A DNA stretch of 64,000 bases from UBA4742 sp963773335 (GTDB lineage: Bacteria > Actinomycetota > Acidimicrobiia > Acidimicrobiales > Acidimicrobilacustridaceae), in contig CAVZAT010000004.1 in assembly GCA_963773335.1 (NCBI GenBank), positions 62,001-126,000 of the forward strand, written 5' to 3'. How positions within the stretch are numbered: the stretch's first letter is position 1; every line of letters begins with the position of its first letter. This document shows positions 18,955 to 26,898 of the stretch, piece after piece. The notes under the pieces were generated by a model. It was given only the letters and a program-made list of their open reading frames with translations, had not been told where the DNA came from and did not search any database. Made by a program: the position numbers and the translations under genes.

Positions 18955-20457
18955 ATGACGGCGATGGTGTTTGCTGAGCAGGTGATCGAGGATTTCGACG
19001 CCTGCTACCGGGCCTGCTGCTCGCGCGACGCCCGCTTCGACGGGTGGATCTTCGTGGCCGTCACCTCCACCCACATCTACTGCCGTCCGAGCTGTCCGGC
19101 CATGACCCCCAAGCCGGCCAACCTGCGCTTCTACCCCACTGCGGCCGCGGCCCAGCAGGCCGGGTTCCGTGCGTGTCGGCGCTGCCGACCCGACGCATCG
19201 CCCGGCTCACCGGAATGGGACGGGCGCGCCGATGTGGTGGCCCGAGCCATGCGTGGCATCGCCGACGGGGTGGTGGACCGCGACGGGGTCGTCGGTCTGG
19301 CCGATCGGCTCGGCTACGGGGTACGGCAGCTGCAGCGCCTGATCCAGGCCGAGCTCGGGGTCGGACCCCTGGCCATCGCCCGGGCCCAGCGGGCGCAGAC
19401 GGCTCGGGTACTCATCGAGACGACCGACCTGCCGTTCTCCGAGGTGGCCTTCGCCGCCGGCTTCTCCAGCATCCGCCAGTTCAACGACACCATCCGCCAG
19501 GTCTTCGCCCTGTCCCCGACCGGGATGCGGGGTCACCGCCGTCCGGTCGAGGTGGGATCGCAGGCCATCCGGGTGCGGCTCAGCCACCGGTTGCCGTATT
19601 CGGCCGAAGGCGTCCTGGCCCACTTGGCCCTCACCGCCGTACCCGGCGTGGAGCACTTCGACTTCGACACCATGACCTACCGGCGCACGCTGCGCCTGCC
19701 CCGCGGGCCGGGTCTGGCCGCCCTCACCCCGCGGGCCGACCACGTCGAAGCCAGCCTGCGACTCGACGACCTGCGGGACCTGCCGGCCGCGGTGGCCCGG
19801 CTCCGGTGGCTGTTCGACCTGGACGCCGACCCGGTGGCGGTGGACGCGGCCCTGGGCCAGGACCCGGCGCTGGCCCCCCTGGTGGCCAAGCACCCCGGGC
19901 GGCGTGTCCCCCGCACCCCCGACGGGGCCGAGTTGGCCGTGCGCGCCGTGCTGGGCCAGCAGGTCTCGACCGGGGCCGCCCGCGCCCACACCGCCCGCCT
20001 GGTGGCCGCGTTGGGCGAACCGCTGGCCGACCCCGAAGGGGCTCTGACCCATCTGTTCCCCACCCCGGCGGCGCTGGCCCATGGCGCCGGCACGGTGCTT
20101 CGCGGCCCCGCCCGACGGGCCCGGACGATCGGGGTCCTGACCCGCGCGCTGGCCGAGGGCGACCTGGTGCTCGAACCGGACGCCGACCGTATCGACGCCC
20201 GGCGTCGCCTGGAGGCGATCCCCGGCATCGGTCCCTGGACCAGTGGCACCGTCGCCATGCGGGCGCTGGGTGATCCGGATGCCTTCGTAGCCGACGACCT
20301 GGGCGTACGCGCCGCCGCGGCCGGGCTCGACCTGCCCACCAACCGGCGGGGCCTGCTCGAGCGCAGCACATCCTGGAGCCCGTGGCGGGCGTACGCCACC
20401 CAGTACCTGTGGAGCTTCCTCGACCATCCCGTGGCCCACCTGAGGAGACAGCCATGA
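18955..20457 (+). CDS. alkA: Ada-AlkA fusion: methyl-sensing regulator and 3-methyladenine DNA glycosylase
   Basis: A 500-aa protein with three parts. The Ada zinc domain has CRPSCPAM near residues 43-50 and CRRC near 72; the first Cys is the methyl-phosphotriester acceptor. An AraC-type helix-turn-helix follows (about 85-190). The C-terminal AlkA part has the N-domain (about 200-320) and the helix-hairpin-helix IPGIGPWTSGTVAMRAL near 422, with the catalytic Asp in FVADDLG near 448. As in M. tuberculosis AlkA, the O6-methyltransferase domain of Ada is absent and is supplied by the next gene, ogt, whose start overlaps this stop (ATGA). It is predicted to activate its own operon once methylated. 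Confidence 0.93.
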   Translation: MTAMVFAEQVIEDFDACYRACCSRDARFDGWIFVAVTSTHIYCRPSCPAMTPKPANLRFYPTAAAAQQAGFRACRRCRPDASPGSPEWDGRADVVARAMRGIADGVVDRDGVVGLADRLGYGVRQLQRLIQAELGVGPLAIARAQRAQTARVLIETTDLPFSEVAFAAGFSSIRQFNDTIRQVFALSPTGMRGHRRPVEVGSQAIRVRLSHRLPYSAEGVLAHLALTAVPGVEHFDFDTMTYRRTLRLPRGPGLAALTPRADHVEASLRLDDLRDLPAAVARLRWLFDLDADPVAVDAALGQDPALAPLVAKHPGRRVPRTPDGAELAVRAVLGQQVSTGAARAHTARLVAALGEPLADPEGALTHLFPTPAALAHGAGTVLRGPARRARTIGVLTRALAEGDLVLEPDADRIDARRRLEAIPGIGPWTSGTVAMRALGDPDAFVADDLGVRAAAAGLDLPTNRRGLLERSTSWSPWRAYATQYLWSFLDHPVAHLRRQP

Positions 20458-20969
20458 ACACCGCCGGCACCACCACCTACGCCACGACCCCCAGCCCCAT
20501 CGGCGAGCTGCTGGTCCTGGGCGACGACCACCGACGGGTCACCGGCCTGTACGTGGAAGGGGAAGCGGGCGCGCCGCCCGTGGCCCCGACGTGGCGACAC
20601 GATCCGGCCGCCCTGCGCGCCGCCCTCGACCAGCTCGACGCCTACTTCGATGGCCAGCTGACCGATTTCGACCTCGATCTGGCGTCGACGGGCACCCCGT
20701 TCCAACAGGCGGTCTGGGCCGTGCTGGCGACCATCCCCTACGGCGACACCGCGTCGTATCGCGACATCGCCCAGGAGGTGGGCCGGCCCCGGTCGAGCCG
20801 CGCCGTCGGCCAGGCCAACGGCCACAACCCGATCTCCATCATCGTGCCCTGCCACCGGGTGATCGCGGCCGACGGCACCTTGGGCGGCTACGGCTGGGGC
20901 CTGCCCCGAAAGCGTTGGTTGCTCGACCACGAGGCCAAGGTGGCCGGGAAGGTGCTGACCAGCCCGTAG
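20454..20969 (+). CDS. ogt: Methylated-DNA--protein-cysteine methyltransferase
   Basis: A suicide DNA repair protein removing methyl from O6-methylguanine. The acceptor motif IIVPCHRVI is near residue 130, preceded by the HTH-like SYRDIAQEVGRPRSSRAVGQANGHNP; 171 aa. Translation starts at the ATG overlapping the alkA stop, with GAGGAG upstream. With alkA it makes a compact adaptive-response operon. Confidence 0.96.
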   Translation: MNTAGTTTYATTPSPIGELLVLGDDHRRVTGLYVEGEAGAPPVAPTWRHDPAALRAALDQLDAYFDGQLTDFDLDLASTGTPFQQAVWAVLATIPYGDTASYRDIAQEVGRPRSSRAVGQANGHNPISIIVPCHRVIAADGTLGGYGWGLPRKRWLLDHEAKVAGKVLTSP

Positions 20970-20972
20970 CAT
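20967..20972 (+). promoter_or_regulatory. TANNNT -10 box before the histidine phosphatase gene
   Basis: TAGCAT ends 6 nt before the GTG at 20979 and overlaps the ogt stop region. It is a candidate leaderless promoter giving independent expression. Confidence 0.45.
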
Positions 20973-20978
20973 CGATCG

Positions 20979-21578
20979 GTGCACCTGCTGCTGATCCGCC
21001 ACGCCCTGCCCGTGCGCGTCGAGGTGGCGTCGGGCCCGGCCGACCCCGAGCTGGCCCCGCGGGGGTGGGAGCAGGCCGGTCGCCTGGCCGCCTGGCTGTT
21101 GGCCGAGCCGGTGGACGCCGTGTGCTCGAGCCCGTTGCGCCGGGCCCGCCAGACGGCCGAGCCGCTGGCCGAGGCCACCGGGCACAGGGTGCAGATCGTG
21201 GACGGTCTGTCGGAGTGGGATCGCGACTCGAGCTCGTATGTCCCCATCGAGGAGCTGCGGGCGGCCAACGATCCGATGTGGAAGTCGCTGGCCGCCGGGG
21301 CCCTGCACGAGCTGGGCGTCGACGGCCCGTCGTTCCAGGCCCGGGTGGTGGCCGCGGTCGATGGGATCGCCGCCGACCATCCGGATCAGACGGTGGCGGT
21401 GGTCTGCCACGGCGGGGTGTTGAACGCCTACCTGTCAGCTGTTCTGGGCCTGGACCGGGTGCTGTTCTTCCCGCCCGACTACACCTGCATCAACCGGGTC
21501 CAGGTGGGTCGCTCGGGCAAGCGCCTGCTGCGCACCCTCAACGAGACGCCCCACCTGCGGGACCTGTCGGGTCCGTGA
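20979..21578 (+). CDS. Histidine phosphatase superfamily (phosphoglycerate mutase-like) protein
   Basis: A 199-aa phosphatase with the phosphoryl-accepting RHA at residues 7-9 (MHLLLIRHALP), CSSPLRRARQTAEPLAE near 49, and the second catalytic His in VVCHGGVLNAY near 147. The substrate cannot be told. It may be a general phosphomonoesterase rather than glycolytic Gpm. The GTG start is 9 nt after ogt, and the stop overlaps the next gene (GTGA). Confidence 0.9.
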   Translation: MHLLLIRHALPVRVEVASGPADPELAPRGWEQAGRLAAWLLAEPVDAVCSSPLRRARQTAEPLAEATGHRVQIVDGLSEWDRDSSSYVPIEELRAANDPMWKSLAAGALHELGVDGPSFQARVVAAVDGIAADHPDQTVAVVCHGGVLNAYLSAVLGLDRVLFFPPDYTCINRVQVGRSGKRLLRTLNETPHLRDLSGP

Positions 21579-22048
21579 GCCTGTTCGAGGGGTCCATCGC
21601 GCCCGACGATCCCCGGTCACCCGACGTCGTGGCCCTGCTCCAACGCCACCTGGCCTTCGCCCACCAGCACAGTCCCCCCGAGGACGTGCACGCGCTGGAC
21701 CTCGACGGCCTGGTCGGTCCCGAGGTCGCCTTCTTCAGCTACCGCCGCGACGGTCAGCTGCTCGGGATCGGCGCGCTGCGCGGCATCGAGGCCGAGCACG
21801 GCGAGCTCAAGTCGATGCACACGGCCGAGGAGGCACGAGGTCGAGGCATCGGCGGGGCCATGGTCGAACACCTCCTGGCCGAGGCCCGGAGGCGCGGCCT
21901 GCACCGGGTCAGCCTGGAGACCGGCACCATGGACGCCTTCGCCCCCGCCCGGGCCCTGTACCTGCGGGCCGGGTTCGAACCGTGCGGGCCCTTCGGCGAC
22001 TACCAGCCCAGCCCCAACAGCACCTGGATGACCCGGACGCTCGACTAG
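21575..22048 (+). CDS. GNAT family N-acetyltransferase
   Basis: A 157-aa acetyltransferase. The acetyl-CoA loop EEARGRGIGGAMVEHLLAEA is near residue 90, the LHRVSLETG strand near 112, and ARALYLRAGFEPCGPFGDY is the usual motif B. The GTG overlaps the phosphatase stop by 4 nt. The substrate is unknown. It ends just before the convergent acyl-CoA dehydrogenase gene. Confidence 0.88.
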   Translation: MSLFEGSIAPDDPRSPDVVALLQRHLAFAHQHSPPEDVHALDLDGLVGPEVAFFSYRRDGQLLGIGALRGIEAEHGELKSMHTAEEARGRGIGGAMVEHLLAEARRRGLHRVSLETGTMDAFAPARALYLRAGFEPCGPFGDYQPSPNSTWMTRTLD

Positions 22049-22083
22049 GAACTCAGCGGGACCGGCCTGGCAGCACCCGGTCG

Positions 22084-23277
22084 TCAGGACCGGGGCACGT
22101 CCTTCCAGGCCAGTTCCTTGTCGGTGCGGATGTCGCCGGGCAGGCCCAGCACGCGCTCCCCCAGGATGTTCTTCATGACCTCGGTGGTGCCGCCCTCGAT
22201 GGAGTTGGCTCGCATGCGCAGGAAGGCCTTCTGCTGACAGTCCCACGACATGGTGGCTGTGGGTCGCACCATCTCGTAGCTGGTGTAGAGCATCCCGTCG
22301 GCCCCCATCAGGTCGACCACGAACGAGGTGACCGCCTTGTTGTGCTCGGCGGAGAGGATCTTGCCCACCGAACCCTCCGGCCCCGGTGTCCCCTTGGCGC
22401 GCAGCTGTGAGGCGCGGATGTTGGTCAGGCGCAGCACCTCGGCGTCGATCCACAGCTTGGTGAGCGCGTCGCGCTCGGCCGCGCTGGCCCGCTCCCGCGC
22501 TCCCTGGCGCCAGGCATCGAGGGCCAGGCGGATGATGCCGCCCTCGCGCGGCGGGATGGTCCCACCGATCGACACCCGTTCGTTCATGAGCGTGGTCAGC
22601 GAGACCCGCCAGCCCTCTCCCACGTCCCCCAGGCGCTCGGCGTCGGGAATCCGGACGTCGGTCATGAAGACCTCGTTGAACTCGGCCTCGCCGGTCATCT
22701 GGCGCAGCGGTCGGACCTCGACCCCCGGCGCCTGCATGTCGATCACGAAGTAGGTCATGCCCTTGTGCTTGGGGGCATCGGGGTCGGTGCGGGCGATGAG
22801 CATGCCCCACCGGGCCAGGTGCGCCAGGGTGGTCCAGACCTTCTGGCCGTTGACCCGCCACTCGTCGCCGTCGCGCACGGCCATGGTGGCCAGCGACGCC
22901 ACGTCGGAGCCGGCCCCGGGTTCGCTGAAGAGCTGGCACCAGATCTCCTCGCCGGTGAACAGCGGGCGGAGGTACCGGGCCTGCTGCTCGTCGCTGCCGT
23001 GGGCCACGATGGTCGGCGCGCCCATGCCGTAGCCGATCGGGTTGCGGGCATAGGGCAGCGGGGCCCGAGCCCGGCTCAGCCGCTCGTTGACCACCCGCTG
23101 CTGGCGCGGGCTCGAGCCCAGCCCACCTGCGCCCGCCGGGAACTGCACCCAGGCCAGGCCGGCGTCGAACTGGGCGCCCAGGAACTCGACCGGGCTCGTG
23201 GACCGGGGATCGTGATCGGCCAGCAGCTGCTCGCAGCGTTCGAGGACGTCATCGTCGGTCATGGGGACATCGGTCAT
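22084..23277 (-). CDS. Acyl-CoA dehydrogenase family protein
   Basis: A 397-aa FAD enzyme of the acyl-CoA dehydrogenase superfamily. The N-terminal helical domain (PAGAGGLG...), the middle barrel with CQLFSEPGAGSDVASL (residues 112-127) and VNGQKVWTTLAHLARW, and the C-terminal helical bundle ending in EGGTTEVMKNILGERVLGLP are all present. The sequence style is that of actinobacterial FadE steroid/branched-acyl enzymes, which often work as pairs, but no partner subunit is adjacent. The ATG at 23277 has TAGTCT 7 nt upstream, which favours it over the ATG at 23262. Confidence 0.9.
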   Translation of the reverse strand: MTDVPMTDDDVLERCEQLLADHDPRSTSPVEFLGAQFDAGLAWVQFPAGAGGLGSSPRQQRVVNERLSRARAPLPYARNPIGYGMGAPTIVAHGSDEQQARYLRPLFTGEEIWCQLFSEPGAGSDVASLATMAVRDGDEWRVNGQKVWTTLAHLARWGMLIARTDPDAPKHKGMTYFVIDMQAPGVEVRPLRQMTGEAEFNEVFMTDVRIPDAERLGDVGEGWRVSLTTLMNERVSIGGTIPPREGGIIRLALDAWRQGARERASAAERDALTKLWIDAEVLRLTNIRASQLRAKGTPGPEGSVGKILSAEHNKAVTSFVVDLMGADGMLYTSYEMVRPTATMSWDCQQKAFLRMRANSIEGGTTEVMKNILGERVLGLPGDIRTDKELAWKDVPRS

Positions 23278-23284
23278 GGGGACG

Positions 23285-23290
23285 AGACTA
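23285..23290 (-). promoter_or_regulatory. TANNNT -10 box before the acyl-CoA dehydrogenase
   Basis: TAGTCT (minus strand) ends 7 nt before the ATG at 23277. Confidence 0.45.
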
Positions 23291-23311
23291 GGGAGCCTGG
23301 GTCCCCGTCGC

Positions 23312-23725
23312 TCAACCGGCTCGCGACCAGCACACCGTGCGCTTGTTGGGCTTCTGGCTGAGCGCCTCCACCAGGCGACGGCTGTTGAAGCCCGGCAGGC
23401 GGGTCAGGGCCTCGGCCACGCCGCTGTCCTCGAGCCGGTCGATCGGTACCAGGCAGCCGTGCTCCTCGTCCCCGGAGACGATGACCACACCACCCGACGC
23501 CGCATGTGGCCCGCTGCGGGTCGTGAGCACCTCGACCTCGGTGACGTCCACCCAGTCGACCCCCTCCTGGCGACCGTCCGCCAGGCGGCGGCGGACACCG
23601 AACTCGTCGGCCGTCAGCTCGACGGTTCCGGCTCGGATGGTGGCCACCCGCTTCTGGTTGCGGGTCACCCCGAGGACCACGAAGACCGGGGTGAGCACCA
23701 GGAAGGCCACCACCCAGACACCCAT
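23312..23725 (-). CDS. Membrane-anchored protein of unknown function (137 aa)
   Basis: One N-terminal hydrophobic segment (WVVAFLVLTPVFVVLG, residues 4-19) followed by a cytoplasmic, beta-rich domain resembling a PH-like or YcxB-like fold (LTADEFGVRRRL, then VDWVDVTEVEV). The C-terminal tail is basic. It lies 6 nt after the SirB1-like gene and is probably in one operon with it. No catalytic motif is evident. Confidence 0.65.
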   Translation of the reverse strand: MGVWVVAFLVLTPVFVVLGVTRNQKRVATIRAGTVELTADEFGVRRRLADGRQEGVDWVDVTEVEVLTTRSGPHAASGGVVIVSGDEEHGCLVPIDRLEDSGVAEALTRLPGFNSRRLVEALSQKPNKRTVCWSRAG

Positions 23726-23731
23726 GGTCGC

Positions 23732-24554
23732 TCAGTTCAGCCGGGCCCGGAGGCGCTCGGCGTTGCGCCGGAACTCGGCGCCCAACGAGCCGCCCAGCTG
23801 GTCGGCGGCGTCGTCGTACTGGCGGGCCGCATCACCGAAGCGGCCATCGGTGGCCAGGGCCGCGGCCAGCTCGCCGCGGTCCTCGCCCGATGATCCGGGC
23901 AGGCGGTTGACCAGCTCGAGCACACCCACCAGCGATGCCCGGTCGCCCAGCCCGGCGAAGACGGTGCGCAGGTTGGCCAGGGTGCGGGCCACGATCAACC
24001 GGGGTCCGATCGGGAGCCAGGTAGGCCGGGTGGAAGGCGGCATCGGGACCGTGGACGGCGTGGAACACGGCAGCGCAGGCCGACGAGTCGAGCAGGCGTC
24101 CTCCCCCGAAGGGATCCACGAAGACGTCGTGGTCGACCTGGTCGCGCAGCAGGAAGTGTCCGGGCATGCCCACCCCCACGAGCGGGACCCCCACGCGCCG
24201 CCCGACCGCCATCGTGAGCACGGCCAGGCTGATGGGGATCCCCAACCGGCGGGTCACGACCTGGTCGAGGTATGAGTTGCGCGGGTCGTAGTAGTCGATG
24301 CGGTTGCCGGCGAAGCCCAGGTCGGCGAAGAGGTAGCGGATCAGGCCGTCGAGGGTGGGCTGGTCGCAACCGGAGGCCAGCTCGTCGAGCCGGGCCAGCT
24401 CGGCGGACACGTCCAGGTCGGGCTCGAATCGGGCAGCGGCCAGCAGAACGGCCTCGTCGAGGGGCAGCTCCGCCTCCGGGCGGGCCACCACTTCGCCGAA
24501 GCGTTCGGCCAGACGCCGGGTGTCCACGTCCGCCACGGTAGCGTCGGTGGCCAT
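23732..24554 (-). CDS. SirB1-like transglutaminase-fold protein; frame broken near 24013
   Basis: Protein of the SirB1/transglutaminase-like plus TPR type, probably non-catalytic; its role is unknown. The first frame gives the typical NRIDYYDPRNSYLDQVV, IPISLAVLTMAVGRRVG and GMPGHFLLR blocks. The tail LIVARTLANLRTVFAGLGD and the following TPR-like helices are in another frame. Removing one base from the GGG at 24012-24014 (CCC on the coding strand) gives HPAYLAPIGPRLIVARTL and rejoins them. Its ATG shares the CATG palindrome with the ATG of the divergent acyl-CoA synthetase gene. A GAAGGA lies about 10 nt upstream of it. Confidence 0.82.
24539..24544 (+). promoter_or_regulatory. TANNNT -10 box before the acyl-CoA synthetase gene
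   Basis: TAGCGT ends 8 nt before the ATG at 24553 and lies inside the coding region of the divergent SirB1-like gene. Confidence 0.4.
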
Positions 24555-26112
24555 GTATCCCGGATCCTTCGCCGTCTCGAGCCCCGATCACCCAGCGGTG
24601 ATCATGGCCGGCACCGGCCAGACGGTGACCTATCGCGAGCTCGACGACGAGGCCCTGCGCCTGGCTCACGTGCTGGCATCGGTGGGCCTGGTTCCGGGCG
24701 ACCACGTGGCCTTCTGCATCGAGAACCAGGCCCACTTCCATGCCGTGGCCTGGGGGGCGCACTACGCCGGACTCTTCTACACGGCGATCAGCACCCGCCT
24801 CACCGCCGAGGAGACCGCCTACATCGTCAACGATTGCGGGGCCCGGGTCTTCCTCACGTCGGGGCAGTTGGCCGACCGGGCCGCGGAGCTCGTCGCGCTC
24901 ACCCCCGCGGTCGAGTTGCGCCTGCTGGTGCCCAGCCCCGACGCCCCCGGCGTCTCGGTGCCGGGCTACGACGACTACCTGGCCGCGCTGGCCGCGGCCG
25001 GGACCGAGCCGCTGGTCGACCCGGTGGCCGGCAAGGACATGCTCTACAGCTCGGGAACGACTGGTCGGCCCAAGGGCGTGAAGTCGCCGCCGCCGTCGGA
25101 GCCGCTGGACACCCCGACCCCGGTCAACGGCCTGTGCGCCCTGCTGTTCGGCCTGACCGCCGACAGCGTGTACCTCTCACCCGCGCCCCTCTACCACTCA
25201 GCGCCACTGCGCTTCAGCATGGCCGTGCACCAGTCGGGCGGGACGGTGGTGGTCATGGAGCACTTCGATCCCCAGGAGGCGCTGGCCCTCATCGAGCGCT
25301 ATCGGGTGACCATGAGCCAGTGGGTGCCCACCATGTTCATCCGCATGCTCAAGCTGCCCGACGAGGTCCGGACGGCGGCCGACCTGTCCAGCCACCAGGT
25401 GGCGGTGCATGCCGCCGCACCCTGCCCGGTGCAGGTCAAGGCGGCCATGATCGAGTGGTGGGGCCCGATCCTGCACGAGTACTACGCGGGCACCGAGGGC
25501 AACGGCTTCGTGTACACCAACGCCGAGGACTGGCTGGCTCACCCGGGGACGGTGGGGCGCAACCTGACCGGGGAGATCCACATCCTCGACGACGACGGCC
25601 ACGAGCTGGAGGCCGGTCAGTCGGGGACGATCTGGTTCGGAGGGACCGCTGAGTTCGAGTACCACAACGACCCGGTCAAGACGGCCGAGTCGCGCCACCC
25701 CAACGGGTGGAGCACGCTGGGCGACGTCGGCCGCCTCGACGAGGACGGCTTCCTCTACCTGACCGATCGCAAGGCGTACATGATCATCTCCGGAGGCGTG
25801 AACATCTACCCCCAGGAGACCGAGAACCTGCTGTCGATGCACCCCCAGGTGGCCGATGTGGCCGTCATCGGCGTCCCCAACGAGGACTTCGGCGAGGAGG
25901 TGAAGGCGGTCGTGCAGCCGGCGCCCGGGGTGACCCCGTCGCCCGAGCTCGAGCGCGAGCTGATCGCCTACTGCCGCCAGCACCTGGCCGACGTGAAGTG
26001 CCCGCGCAGCGTGGACTTCGTCGACGAGCTCCCGCGCCACCCGACGGGCAAGCTCTACAAGCGCCTCCTGCGCGACCGCTACTGGGCCGGGCACGACTCC
26101 AACATCATCTGA
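24553..26112 (+). CDS. Acyl-CoA synthetase (AMP-dependent ligase, FadD-like)
   Basis: A 519-aa adenylate-forming ligase that activates a carboxylic acid to its CoA thioester. The P-loop YSSGTTGRPKGV is near residue 165, the EYYAGTEGNGF A5 region near 310, GDVGRLDEDGFLYLTDRK near 395 and the catalytic Lys in PTGKLYKRLL near 500. The substrate is unknown. The overall style is that of FadD enzymes of actinobacterial lipid and sterol catabolism. The glycerophosphodiesterase gene follows after 12 nt, probably in one transcript. Confidence 0.92.
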   Translation: MYPGSFAVSSPDHPAVIMAGTGQTVTYRELDDEALRLAHVLASVGLVPGDHVAFCIENQAHFHAVAWGAHYAGLFYTAISTRLTAEETAYIVNDCGARVFLTSGQLADRAAELVALTPAVELRLLVPSPDAPGVSVPGYDDYLAALAAAGTEPLVDPVAGKDMLYSSGTTGRPKGVKSPPPSEPLDTPTPVNGLCALLFGLTADSVYLSPAPLYHSAPLRFSMAVHQSGGTVVVMEHFDPQEALALIERYRVTMSQWVPTMFIRMLKLPDEVRTAADLSSHQVAVHAAAPCPVQVKAAMIEWWGPILHEYYAGTEGNGFVYTNAEDWLAHPGTVGRNLTGEIHILDDDGHELEAGQSGTIWFGGTAEFEYHNDPVKTAESRHPNGWSTLGDVGRLDEDGFLYLTDRKAYMIISGGVNIYPQETENLLSMHPQVADVAVIGVPNEDFGEEVKAVVQPAPGVTPSPELERELIAYCRQHLADVKCPRSVDFVDELPRHPTGKLYKRLLRDRYWAGHDSNII

Positions 26113-26124
26113 GCCGGCTCGAAC

Positions 26125-26898
26125 ATGGCCGAGTTCGCGTTCCTGGACCAGGACGAGCCCATCGCCTTCGCCCATCGTGGGGGCGCGGGAGACTGGCCCG
26201 AGAACACGATGCCCGCCTTCGCCGGGGCCGTGGCCCTCGGCTACCGCTACGTGGAGACCGACGTGCACGTCACCGCCGACGGCGTGCTGTGCGCGTTCCA
26301 CGACGAGCGCCTCGACCGCGTCACCGATCGCACCGGGCTGATCCGTGAGCTGGCTTGGTCGGAGGTGTCCCGGGCGCGGGTCGACGGCACCGAGCCCATC
26401 CCCCGCCTCGACGACCTGCTCGACACCTGGGGTGACCTGCGGGTGAACATCGACCCCAAGCACGACTCGGCAGTGGACGCGCTGGCGGCCACCCTGCGGC
26501 GCCACGATGCGGTCGACCGGGTGTGCATCGGGTCCTTCTCCGACCGGCGACTGGCCCGGCTGCGCAACCTGTTGGGCCCCCGCCTGTGCACCTCGCTGGG
26601 CCCCGCCGGAGTGACCCGGTTGCGGGCGGCCAGCTTCGGGACGCCCAGCGGGCGGCTGGATGCGGCCTGCGTCCAGGTGCCGCCGGCCCATGGTCGGGCC
26701 ACCATCGTCGACCGCCGGTTCGTGGCCGCGGCCCATCGTCGCGGGCTGGCCGTGCACGTGTGGACCATCGACGAGCCGGCCGAGATGGGTCGCCTGCTCG
26801 ACCTGGGGGTGGACGGGATCATGACCGACCGACCATCGGTCCTCAAGGAGGTGTTGGTCGGGCGTGGCCAGTGGGCGGGATCAGCACGTGAGGGTTGA
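26125..26898 (+). CDS. ugpQ: Glycerophosphodiester phosphodiesterase
   Basis: A 257-aa cytoplasmic GDPD barrel (no signal peptide) releasing glycerol 3-phosphate from glycerophosphodiesters. The metal and catalytic motif HRGGAGDWPENT (residues 17-28), ETDVHVTADG near 46 and FHDERLDRVT near 58 are intact. The C-terminal VHVWTIDEPAEM and DGIMTDRP complete the family. The last 56 nt overlap the 3' end of the convergent FAD-oxidase gene, an unusually long convergent overlap. Confidence 0.92.
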   Translation: MAEFAFLDQDEPIAFAHRGGAGDWPENTMPAFAGAVALGYRYVETDVHVTADGVLCAFHDERLDRVTDRTGLIRELAWSEVSRARVDGTEPIPRLDDLLDTWGDLRVNIDPKHDSAVDALAATLRRHDAVDRVCIGSFSDRRLARLRNLLGPRLCTSLGPAGVTRLRAASFGTPSGRLDAACVQVPPAHGRATIVDRRFVAAAHRRGLAVHVWTIDEPAEMGRLLDLGVDGIMTDRPSVLKEVLVGRGQWAGSAREG

